Assembly (NCBI GenBank): GCA_036378155.1
Contig: DASUXA010000084.1
Coordinates: forward strand, 1-19,650
Length of the DNA stretch: 19,650 bases
Direction of reading: 5' to 3'
From: DASUXA01 sp036378155
GTDB taxonomy: Bacteria > Actinomycetota > Actinomycetes > Mycobacteriales > Micromonosporaceae
Every line of letters starts with the position of its first letter. The stretch's first letter is position 1. Position numbers and translations under genes: made by a program. A model generated the notes under the pieces. That model made no database searches and had not been told where the DNA came from. It saw only the letters and a list, made by a program, of their open reading frames with translations. Shown piece after piece: positions 6,778 through 12,288 of this stretch.

Positions 6778-7077
6778 ATGGGGATGATCGCTGACTGGCC
6801 AAGCTTGGCCGCGTGCCGCAACGGAGACCCGGACGCGCTGTTCGTACAAGGTGCTGAGCAGAACGTAGCCAAGCGCATCTGCCGCGGCTGCCCCGTCCGG
6901 TACGAGTGTCTGGCGGACGCGCTCGACAACCGCATCGAATTCGGGGTCTGGGGTGGCATGACCGAGCGGGAGCGGCGCGCGCTGCTGCGGCGGTACCCCT
7001 CGGTGCCGAGCTGGCGGAAGATGTTCGAAACCGCGCTGACCAAGAACCAGAGCAGGGAACTCGCGGTCGCCGGCTGA
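6778..7077 (+). CDS. wblA: WhiB-family Fe-S regulator, WblA/WhiB4 type
   Basis: The product is 99 aa. Four cysteines that would hold a [4Fe-4S] cluster are at C13, C35, C38 and C44 (CxxC spacing between C35 and C38), followed by the Wbl signature GVWGGMTERERRALL (56-70) and a basic C-terminal tail. The motif GDPDALFVQGAEQ (16-28) and DNRIEFGVWGGM resemble the WhiB4/WblA subgroup rather than WhiB1, and synteny agrees (ponA2 divergent, two ArsA genes convergent, as at Rv3681c). Known family members respond to oxygen, NO or thiol oxidation; WblA influences differentiation and secondary metabolism in Streptomyces, WhiB4 redox balance in mycobacteria. It is the only gene in the block with a long leader and a clear SD, hinting at separate control. 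Six bases separate its stop from the convergent ArsA gene. Confidence 0.93.
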   Translation: MGMIADWPSLAACRNGDPDALFVQGAEQNVAKRICRGCPVRYECLADALDNRIEFGVWGGMTERERRALLRRYPSVPSWRKMFETALTKNQSRELAVAG

Positions 7078-7083
7078 GGCAGC

Positions 7084-8232
7084 TCATCCGGTACTGACCG
7101 ACAGCGCGGTACCAATCTCCCGCAGCCCGTCGATGTCGTGGACGTCGGCGGGCTGCGCCGCGATCGGCACCACCGGTACCAGGGGGTGACCGGCGGTGAA
7201 CCGCCGGGTGACGTCCCTCTCCCGCGCCACCTGCTGAACCAGCGCGGCGTGGATGCGCAGCGTGTCGACCGTCGCCGGGTACTCGTCGCGTACCTGCAGC
7301 GCTTGCGCCCCGGCAAGGCTCGCCTCCGCCGTCAGCGCGGGCGCGGCGACCGAGTGGACCCGGTTGAGCACCAGCCCCGCCAAAGGCATCCGCTCCTCCG
7401 CCAGCCGCCCCGCGAAGAACGACGCCTCCCGGATGGCGTCCGGCTCCGGCGCCGCGACCACCAGGAACGCGGTCTGCGGGTCCTGCAGGATGCGGTACGT
7501 GCGCTCGGCGCGCTCGCGGAACCCGCCGAACATCGAATCCAGCGCGGCGACGAAACCGGACAGGTCAGTCAGCAACTGGGTACCGAGGATCTTGGTCACC
7601 GCCCGGGAGAACATCCCGAACCCCGCGCTGACCACGGCGAACATGCTCCGCCCACCGGCTCGCGCCGGAGCGAGCAGCAGGCGCAGCATCTTGCCGTCCA
7701 GGAACCTCGCGAGCCGCTGCGGCGCGTCGAGGAAGTCCAGCGCCGAGCGGGACGGCGGGGTGTCCACGACGATCAGGTCCCACTCGTCGCGGGCGCGCAA
7801 CTGACCCAGCTTCTCCATCGCCATGTACTCCTGTGTGCCGGCGAAGGTCGAGCTCATGGCCTGGTAGAAGGGGTTGGCGAAGATCTCCTCGGCCTTCGCC
7901 GGGTCGGTGTGCGTCAGCACCACGTCGTCGAAGGTCCGCTTCATGTCGAGCATCATCGCGTGCAGCTCGCCGCCGTTGGTCGCGTTGACGCCCTTCACCT
8001 GCCGCGGCGCGTTGTCGAGTTCGCTCAACCCCATCGACTGCGCCAGCCGCCGCGCCGGGTCGATCGTCAGTACCACCGTGCGGCGCCCGTGCTCCTCCGC
8101 CGCCCGGAGCGCCAGCGCCGCGGCGGTCGTCGTCTTGCCGACGCCACCCGAGCCGCAACACACGATGATCCGCACGGCGGTATCGGAAAGGATCGCGTCG
8201 ACGTCGAGCCGAGGGCTCTGATCTTCCGGCAC
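7084..8232 (-). CDS. Get3/ArsA-like ATPase, second of pair (Rv3680/BagB type)
   Basis: The product is 382 aa, with GTG start at 8232. It is a SIMIBI-class P-loop ATPase of the ArsA/Get3 family. Its P-loop reads CGSGGVGKTTT (26-36), so the signature lysine of the deviant Walker A motif (GKGGVGKT) is Ser28. Switch I is canonical (TIDPARRLAQ, catalytic-type Asp58) and switch II is VVDTPPSRSALDFL (Asp157). Two adjacent cysteines (C25, C26) sit immediately before the P-loop. The segment 95-140 and the hydrophobic stretch near 182-220 correspond to the helical client-binding part of the family. The gene lies 20 bases downstream of its partner and is convergent with wblA. Mycobacterial orthologues are reported to form a heterodimer; arsenite transport is unlikely, since no membrane pump is nearby. 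Confidence 0.9.
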   Translation of the reverse strand: MPEDQSPRLDVDAILSDTAVRIIVCCGSGGVGKTTTAAALALRAAEEHGRRTVVLTIDPARRLAQSMGLSELDNAPRQVKGVNATNGGELHAMMLDMKRTFDDVVLTHTDPAKAEEIFANPFYQAMSSTFAGTQEYMAMEKLGQLRARDEWDLIVVDTPPSRSALDFLDAPQRLARFLDGKMLRLLLAPARAGGRSMFAVVSAGFGMFSRAVTKILGTQLLTDLSGFVAALDSMFGGFRERAERTYRILQDPQTAFLVVAAPEPDAIREASFFAGRLAEERMPLAGLVLNRVHSVAAPALTAEASLAGAQALQVRDEYPATVDTLRIHAALVQQVARERDVTRRFTAGHPLVPVVPIAAQPADVHDIDGLREIGTALSVSTG

Positions 8233-8238
8233 CTTCCG

Positions 8239-8244
8239 AGCGTA
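8239..8244 (-). promoter_or_regulatory. Possible -10 box (TACGCT) for the second ArsA-like gene
   Basis: In the 20-base gap between the two ArsA-like genes, TACGCT is followed by CGGAAG and GTG 8232, so an internal leaderless transcript is possible. The GGAAG could alternatively act as a close Shine-Dalgarno sequence on a shared mRNA. Confidence 0.4.
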
Positions 8245-8252
8245 ACCGGGGG

Positions 8253-9218
8253 TTACGAGGCGCGTAGCCGGCCCGCCAGGATGTCGAGTCCGCCACGGTC
8301 CACCCCGCCGGGCAGCAGCGGCAGTTCCAGTACCGGACGACCCAGCGCCGACAGATCGTCGCGCAGCGCGGCTTCCACCTCCTGCCGGATCAGGTACGAC
8401 CGGGCTTCGGCGGACAGCCCGGTCACTGTCGCCCGGTCGGCGGGCAGCCCGGCGGCGGTCAGCCCACGCTTCAGCTCAGCCTGCGTCGGCGCGCCGCCCA
8501 GCAGCAGCGGGGGTCGCGCGGCGTTGACGATCACCGCGCCGACCGGGATCTCCAGCCGGTTGAGTTCGTTGATCGCGTCGGTGGTCTCCTGTACCGGCAT
8601 CTCCTCGAGCAGGGTCACCACGTGGACCGCCGTCATCGGGGAGCGGAGGACGGCGGCGACCCCCTCGCTCTGGGTCTTGATCGGTCCCACCTTCGCCAGG
8701 CGCGCGGTCTCCGCGGTGACGTTGAGGAACCGACCGATCCGCCCGGTGGGCGGGGCGTCGAGCACGACCGCGTCGTACACCCGCCGACCGTCCTGCGTCC
8801 GGGTGGTCGCCTCCTTCACCTTGCCGGTGAGCAGCACGTCACGCAGACCGGGCGCGATTGTGGTGGCGAAGTCGATCGCCCCGACCCGTTTCAGCGCGCG
8901 CCCCGCCATGCCCAGCCGGTAGAACATGTCGAGGTACTCCAGGAGCGCCTCTTCCGGGTCGACGGCGAGCGCGCGGACCTCACCGCCGTCCGGCGTCGTC
9001 GCGATGCGTAGTTCGGCGTACGGCAGCGGAGCGGTCTCGAACAGTTGGGCGATGCCCTGCCTGCCCTCGACCTCGATCAGCAGAGTCCGGCGTCCGCCGG
9101 CGGCGAGCGCCAAGGCGAGAGCCGCCGCGACCGTGGTCTTACCCGTACCGCCCTTGCCCGTGACGATGTTGAGCCTGGCGGACCACAGGTTCTGCGGGGC
9201 TGACGCGCTGCTGGACAC
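8253..9218 (-). CDS. Get3/ArsA-like ATPase, first of pair (Rv3679/BagA type)
   Basis: The product is 321 aa from GTG 9218, shorter than its partner. The P-loop TGKGGTGKTT (20-29) keeps the signature lysine (Lys22). The switch I region, however, reads LLIEVEGRQGIAQLF (46-60) in place of the usual ...DPA...; Glu51 falls where the catalytic Asp is expected. Switch II is VLDAPPTGRIGRFL (Asp154). The middle section contains predicted helices (95-145, 165-195). The loss pattern complements that of the downstream protein, which has the canonical switch I but lacks the signature lysine. The two are therefore likely to form a heterodimer. The gene heads a two-gene operon with a putative leaderless promoter. 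Confidence 0.9.
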   Translation of the reverse strand: MSSSASAPQNLWSARLNIVTGKGGTGKTTVAAALALALAAGGRRTLLIEVEGRQGIAQLFETAPLPYAELRIATTPDGGEVRALAVDPEEALLEYLDMFYRLGMAGRALKRVGAIDFATTIAPGLRDVLLTGKVKEATTRTQDGRRVYDAVVLDAPPTGRIGRFLNVTAETARLAKVGPIKTQSEGVAAVLRSPMTAVHVVTLLEEMPVQETTDAINELNRLEIPVGAVIVNAARPPLLLGGAPTQAELKRGLTAAGLPADRATVTGLSAEARSYLIRQEVEAALRDDLSALGRPVLELPLLPGGVDRGGLDILAGRLRAS

Positions 9219-9224
9219 CTCTGA

Positions 9225-9230
9225 AATCTA
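9225..9230 (-). promoter_or_regulatory. -10 box (TAGATT) for the ArsA-like operon
   Basis: TAGATT is followed by TCAGAG and then GTG 9218, putting the predicted transcription start on the first base of the start codon. It lies in the 54-base gap after the stop of the upstream membrane-protein gene, so the ArsA pair has its own promoter. Confidence 0.55.
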
Positions 9231-9272
9231 CCCAGGTCGCGCCAGGGGCGACCCGACCCGATCAGATGACGC

Positions 9273-10157
9273 TCACGACTTCTGCTGCTGGATCTCGCAG
9301 ACCAGCCAGCCGTTCTTCTTGATCACCGTGAACTTGAGATCCTGTTCCGCCATCCGCTCGTCGGTGGTGAGCAGGCGCAGTTTGGTCATCACGACCGCCG
9401 AGTCGGTCTTCTGCTCCCGCACCGTCGGCGTGGACCAGCGGAACTGCGCCGACGGGTACTTCCGTTCCGCCTGCTCGGCTTCGTTGATCTTGCGGGTGAT
9501 CGCCTTCGTGTCCTTCGCCGCGCCGCAGACATAGCTGCCCGCCTTGTCGGCGTCGTGCTCGTCGTACACGGCGTGCAGGAACCCGGTGACCGCCTCCGTC
9601 GGGGACGCCTGACCCTTGCCGTCGAGGTTGCGGGTGAGCAGGAAGCCGGTCACGCCGCCGCCCGCGCACAGCAGCACGACCACGCCCAGGATGATCGACG
9701 TGATCAGCAGCGCCCGGCGCTTCTTCGGCGCGGGCGCGGGAGACACCGGATATCCCGGCTGGGGCGGAAAACCGGGCTGCTGTGGATAGCCGACCTGCTG
9801 TGGATAGCCGACCTGCTGTGGATAACCGGTCGGCGGCGGGAAGGCTCCCTGATGGGGGACACCGGACGTGGGGTACCCCGGCTGACCTGAGACCGGTCCC
9901 GGCATGGGCGCGGGTACCTGCCCAGGCATGGCGGGCTGTCCGGACGCCGGGAACTGCGCGGTCTGCTGCCCACCGGCGGCGAGCGGCACGGTCGGCGGGT
10001 ACGGCTGCCCTGCGGCGGGCATCGAGTAGGTCGGCGACTCGCCGGCCGGTGCGCCGTACGGCGGGAACGGCTGCGCCGGCGGTACGGGCGGTACCGGCGG
10101 CTGGACGCCGGGTGGCTCGTGTGGCTGGTACGGGTCGGCCGGCGGCTGCTCGCTCAT
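9273..10157 (-). CDS. Pro/Gln/Tyr-rich membrane protein with cysteine-pair extracellular domain
   Basis: The product is 294 aa from ATG 10157, with Shine-Dalgarno GGGGAGA close upstream. Residues 1-144 are cytoplasmic-type low complexity (Pro, Gly, Gln, Tyr), including three GYPQQ units at 111-127. KKRR (145-148) precedes a membrane helix (~149-175), giving an N-in, C-out topology. The C-terminal domain (~184-294) begins SPTEAVTGFLHAVYDEHDADKAGSYVC and ends with WLVCEIQQQ, so Cys211 and Cys287 could form a disulphide. The fold resembles small NTF2-like/DUF4878-type envelope domains. It is similar in plan to the lipoprotein encoded just upstream, suggesting duplication. The function is unknown. 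Confidence 0.8.
   Translation of the reverse strand: MSEQPPADPYQPHEPPGVQPPVPPVPPAQPFPPYGAPAGESPTYSMPAAGQPYPPTVPLAAGGQQTAQFPASGQPAMPGQVPAPMPGPVSGQPGYPTSGVPHQGAFPPPTGYPQQVGYPQQVGYPQQPGFPPQPGYPVSPAPAPKKRRALLITSIILGVVVLLCAGGGVTGFLLTRNLDGKGQASPTEAVTGFLHAVYDEHDADKAGSYVCGAAKDTKAITRKINEAEQAERKYPSAQFRWSTPTVREQKTDSAVVMTKLRLLTTDERMAEQDLKFTVIKKNGWLVCEIQQQKS
9777..9830. repeat. Three 18-bp repeats (GYPQQ codons) carrying DnaA-box-like words
   Basis: Units at 9777-9794, 9795-9812 and 9813-9830 begin CTGCTGTGGATA. The first two are identical; the third diverges in its last 6 bases. Each contains TGTGGATA, and the third gives TGTGGATAA (9817-9825), the exact complement of the classic DnaA box TTATCCACA. The encoded residues use TAT for Tyr, a codon that is otherwise scarce here. 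Confidence 0.7.
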
Positions 10158-10185
10158 GATCTCCCCTGGGGCATCGGTGTGCCGG

Positions 10186-10209
10186 GTCAGGGTAGCGCCC
10201 CACCCTGAC
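10186..10209 (-). promoter_or_regulatory. Inverted repeat overlapping the -10 box of the membrane-protein gene
   Basis: GTCAGGGT (10186-10193) and its exact reverse complement ACCCTGAC (10202-10209) flank an 8-base spacer. The -10 box TACCCT of the downstream gene (10194-10189, minus strand) lies across one arm. The predicted transcript starts near 10182, leaving a 25-base leader with an SD. The repeat could be an operator, or a weak hairpin terminator for the lipoprotein gene that ends at 10258. Confidence 0.5.
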
Positions 10210-10257
10210 GGCGATCAGCCCCGTTGTCGTCTGCTCGACCCGTCGCGGCGGCCCGGA

Positions 10258-10659
10258 TCAGCCGCGACTGCGCAGCCCGCAGACCCGCCACTGGCCGTGC
10301 TCCGACACGAGCAGCGCGGTTTCGTCCTTCGTGGACTTCGTCGGGGCGGTACGAGTCAGCCTGAAGTCCACCTCCGCCTCGGCGCGATGGGTCCGCTCGC
10401 GGCCGATCGTCCACTCGAACGTCGCCGCCGAGCGACGCTCGGCGTCGCTGTGGAAGACCGCGCCGCTCTTGTCGCGCGCGCATACGAGGCTCTTCACCTT
10501 CGCCTCGTCGCCCGCCTTGAACGCGGCGAGGTACTGGTCGAGCACCTTCTTCGGACTGTCGTGGTCGCTCGAGCAGGCGGCGGTACCGACGGCGACAGCC
10601 GCCGCGAGGAGTACGGACCCGACCACGCGTCGGGCGGCGGATGGTTGTGCGTCGCTCAC
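10258..10659 (-). CDS. Small lipoprotein, NTF2-like/DUF4878 type
   Basis: The product is 133 aa from GTG 10659, chosen because a TAGCCT box ends 7 bases before it and the next residues form a good signal peptide (ARRVVGSVLLAAAVAVGTAACSS). The probable lipidation cysteine is Cys28 (TAAC; Thr at -3 is not ideal for a lipobox). The mature part starts SPKKVLDQYLAAFKAGDEAKVKSLVC and ends with GQWRVCGL, a plan shared with the membrane protein downstream: a helical start, a Cys, a beta-rich middle, and a Trp-x-Val-Cys ending. The two cysteines could form a disulphide. The gene is divergent from the DUF4177 gene. The function is unknown. Confidence 0.8.
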   Translation of the reverse strand: MSDAQPSAARRVVGSVLLAAAVAVGTAACSSDHDSPKKVLDQYLAAFKAGDEAKVKSLVCARDKSGAVFHSDAERRSAATFEWTIGRERTHRAEAEVDFRLTRTAPTKSTKDETALLVSEHGQWRVCGLRSRG

Positions 10660-10666
10660 CCCCGCA

Positions 10667-10672
10667 AGGCTA
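10667..10672 (-). promoter_or_regulatory. -10 box (TAGCCT) for the lipoprotein gene
   Basis: TAGCCT is followed by 7 bases and GTG 10659. A weak -35 (TTAACG) lies 16 bases upstream and overlaps the -10 box of the divergent DUF4177 gene, so the two promoters share DNA. Confidence 0.5.
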
Positions 10673-10691
10673 GCCAGGCGATTCCAGACGT

Positions 10692-10697
10692 TAATCT
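10692..10697 (+). promoter_or_regulatory. -10 box (TAATCT) for the DUF4177-ridA transcript
   Basis: TAATCT is followed by GCGCAC and ATG 10704, placing the predicted transcription start on the A of the ATG. There is no Shine-Dalgarno sequence in this gap, in keeping with a leaderless mRNA. Confidence 0.6.
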
Positions 10698-10703
10698 GCG
10701 CAC

Positions 10704-10859
10704 ATGCAGAAGTGGGAGTACGCCACGGTGCCGCTGCTCGTGCACGCCACGAAGCAGATCCTCGACAACTGGGGCGAGGACGGCTGGGAACTGGTCGCGG
10801 TGATCCCCGGCCCGAACCCGGAGCAGTTGGTGGCTTACATGAAGCGTCCGAAGGCGTAG
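10704..10859 (+). CDS. DUF4177-family small protein
   Basis: The product is 51 aa (MQKWEYATVPLLVHATKQILDNWGEDGWELVAVIPG...). The pattern W-E-Y near the start, a central helix and GWELV-V is the DUF4177 hallmark. The protein is too short for an enzyme and is probably a small alpha/beta fold of unknown role. It lies 13 bases upstream of the ridA-family gene, so both share one transcript. A comparable small gene next to the RidA gene occurs at the mycobacterial whiB4 locus. Confidence 0.88.
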   Translation: MQKWEYATVPLLVHATKQILDNWGEDGWELVAVIPGPNPEQLVAYMKRPKA

Positions 10860-10872
10860 TGAGGGAACCGCG

Positions 10873-11331
10873 ATGAGCAGCCCGTTCTCCAGGCTCACCG
10901 AACTCGGCCTGAGCCTGCCCCAGGTGGTACCGCCGGTCGCCGCGTACGTGCCGGCCGTGCAGTCCGGCCGCACCGTGTACGTGTCCGGCCAACTGCCGAT
11001 CAAGGACGGCAAACTTCTGGCGACCGGGAAGGTCGGCGACGGAGTCTCCCCGGAGCACGCGAAGGATTGCGCCCGGCAGTGCGCGTTGAACGTGCTCGCC
11101 GCCGTGGACGCCCTGGTCGGCCTCGAGTCCGTGGTCAAAGTCGTCAAGGTGACCGGGTTCGTGGCGTCCGCGCCCGACTTCCACGGTCAGCCGGAAGTCG
11201 TCAACGGCGCGTCGGAACTGTTCGGAGACGTGTTCGGCGAGGCGGGCAGGCACGCCCGCAGCGCCGTCGGCGTGGCTGAGCTTCCGCGCGACACGCCGGT
11301 CGAGGTCGAGGCCATCTTCGAGGTCGCGTAG
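10873..11331 (+). CDS. RidA/YjgF-family protein (Rv3678c-like)
   Basis: The product is 152 aa, with a clear SD (GAGGG, ~8 bases before ATG 10873). RidA proteins form trimers that hydrolyse reactive enamine/imine intermediates from PLP enzymes. VYVSGQLP (35-42), ALNVLAAVDALVGLESVVKVVKVTGFV (71-97) and the end GRHARSAVGVAELPRDTPVEVEAIFEV fit the family. Arg129 aligns with the substrate-carboxylate Arg (R105 in E. coli RidA), and Glu146 with the later conserved Glu. It belongs to the longer ~150-residue 'YjgF-like' subgroup, whose substrates are less certain than those of true RidA. It is the second gene of the DUF4177 operon. Confidence 0.9.
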   Translation: MSSPFSRLTELGLSLPQVVPPVAAYVPAVQSGRTVYVSGQLPIKDGKLLATGKVGDGVSPEHAKDCARQCALNVLAAVDALVGLESVVKVVKVTGFVASAPDFHGQPEVVNGASELFGDVFGEAGRHARSAVGVAELPRDTPVEVEAIFEVA

Positions 11332-11343
11332 CCGTCGTCCGTC

Positions 11344-11372
11344 GTCACCGGCGGGCCCGACCCGCCGGTGAC
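11344..11372. terminator. 12-bp stem-loop after ridA-family gene
   Basis: The arms GTCACCGGCGGG (11344-11355) and CCCGCCGGTGAC (11361-11372) pair perfectly around a 5-base loop, 13 bases after the stop codon. There is no T run, so termination would rely on the stem alone. Confidence 0.6.
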
Positions 11373-11414
11373 GCGGTTCGGTGACGCGGTTCCTCCCGAC
11401 CCGTCGGTGACGCG
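11367..11414. repeat. 13-bp direct repeats GGTGACGCGGTTC
   Basis: Two exact 13-bp copies abut at 11367-11379 and 11380-11392. A third partial copy (GGTGACGCG) is at 11406-11414. The first copy overlaps the right arm of the stem-loop. The position between two genes and before the MBL promoter would suit an operator, but no known binding motif is recognised. Confidence 0.6.
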
Positions 11415-11428
11415 CGCCCCCCGCGGAG

Positions 11429-11437
11429 TTGTCCACA
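11429..11437 (+). promoter_or_regulatory. DnaA-box-like sequence TTGTCCACA
   Basis: This is an exact match to the preferred actinobacterial DnaA box, located 41 bases before the -10 box of the MBL gene. It is a single copy with no replication origin nearby, so if used it would be a regulatory or titration site. Chance occurrence is possible. Confidence 0.35.
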
Positions 11438-11477
11438 GACTGGTTGTGCCACTGGCGGAGCCCTGCGGTGCGCGCCG

Positions 11478-11483
11478 TACGAT
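11478..11483 (+). promoter_or_regulatory. -10 box (TACGAT) for the MBL-fold hydrolase gene
   Basis: TACGAT is followed by 7 bases and ATG 11491, with no Shine-Dalgarno sequence. This fits a 1-base-leader transcript that would continue into the overlapping cyclase gene. Confidence 0.55.
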
Positions 11484-11490
11484 CGCAGCC

Positions 11491-12288
11491 ATGGCGGGCG
11501 TACCAGGACCAGGGCATGTGACGACGCCAGCCGCCGCACTGCTGGAGCAGTTGCCGAGCTGGGCGACGCTGCTGCGCGCGCCCAATCGGGGTCCGATGAC
11601 GCTGGACGGCACGAACACCTGGGTCCTGCGTGGTACGGGCGCGGAAGAGACGGTGATCGTGGACCCTGGTCCGGACAACGCCGACCATCTGGCCATCGTG
11701 GCGGAACATCGCCCGGTCGCCGGAATCCTGCTCACCCACGCGCATCCCGACCATGCCGAGGGCGTCGCCTCGTTCCAGGCGATGACCGGGGCTGAACTGC
11801 GGGCGTTGGCTGACGGCGAACAGTGGTACGCGGCGGGCGTGACCGTCACAGCGATTGTCACTCCTGGTCACACTGCCGATTCGGTGAGTTATCTGGTTGA
11901 GGCGTCCGGACAACGGGCGATGCTGACCGGGGACACCATCCTCGGTCGTGGCACCACCGTGGTCGCCTGGCCCGACGGCGATCTCGGGGCATACCTGTCC
12001 AGCCTGGAGCGGTTGGCGACGTTCGACGGCATCCCGGCGCTGCCCGGTCACGGTCCCGCCCTCGCCGACTGCGGCGTCGCCGCGCGGTACTACCTGAGCC
12101 ATCGGCGCGCCAGACTGGAGCAGGTGCGCGCGGTGGTCGCCAGTGGCGTCCGGACCCCCGCCGACGTGGTCGCCGCGGTCTACGCCGACGTGGACCGGTC
12201 ACTCTGGCCGGCCGCGGAATGGTCGGTGCGCGCTCAGTTGGCATACCTGGAATCCGTCGACCCCCCGCCCTGGTTGGAGCAACCGTGA
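11491..12288 (+). CDS. Metallo-beta-lactamase-fold hydrolase, LACTB2-like (Rv3677c type)
   Basis: The product is 265 aa from ATG 11491, chosen because of the -10 box and because the family's N-terminus (NRGPMTLDGTNTWVL, 32-46) lies well inside. Metal ligands are all present: HAHPDH (83-88), TPGHT (His127), TGD (Asp148) and PGHGP (His187). A C-terminal winged-helix-like segment (~205-255, RTPADVVAAVYAD) follows, as in LACTB2, a mitochondrial endoribonuclease. An RNA or thioester substrate is therefore possible, but the sequence does not decide. Synteny to Rv3677c supports orthology. The TGA overlaps the GTG of the cyclase gene (GTGA). Confidence 0.9.
   Translation: MAGVPGPGHVTTPAAALLEQLPSWATLLRAPNRGPMTLDGTNTWVLRGTGAEETVIVDPGPDNADHLAIVAEHRPVAGILLTHAHPDHAEGVASFQAMTGAELRALADGEQWYAAGVTVTAIVTPGHTADSVSYLVEASGQRAMLTGDTILGRGTTVVAWPDGDLGAYLSSLERLATFDGIPALPGHGPALADCGVAARYYLSHRRARLEQVRAVVASGVRTPADVVAAVYADVDRSLWPAAEWSVRAQLAYLESVDPPPWLEQP

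Noticed and set aside
7138..8922. A 594-codon plus-strand open frame across the two ArsA-like genes
   Set aside because: It covers two genes with complete P-loop and switch motifs on the minus strand. The peptide is low-complexity and spans their intergenic gap, as chance frames do.
7084..9218. Arsenite efflux pump ATPases (ArsA sense)
   Set aside because: No arsB, arsD or arsR is nearby. Synteny with the mycobacterial Rv3679-Rv3680 pair and the lack of arsenic-binding cysteines argue for a Get3-like role.
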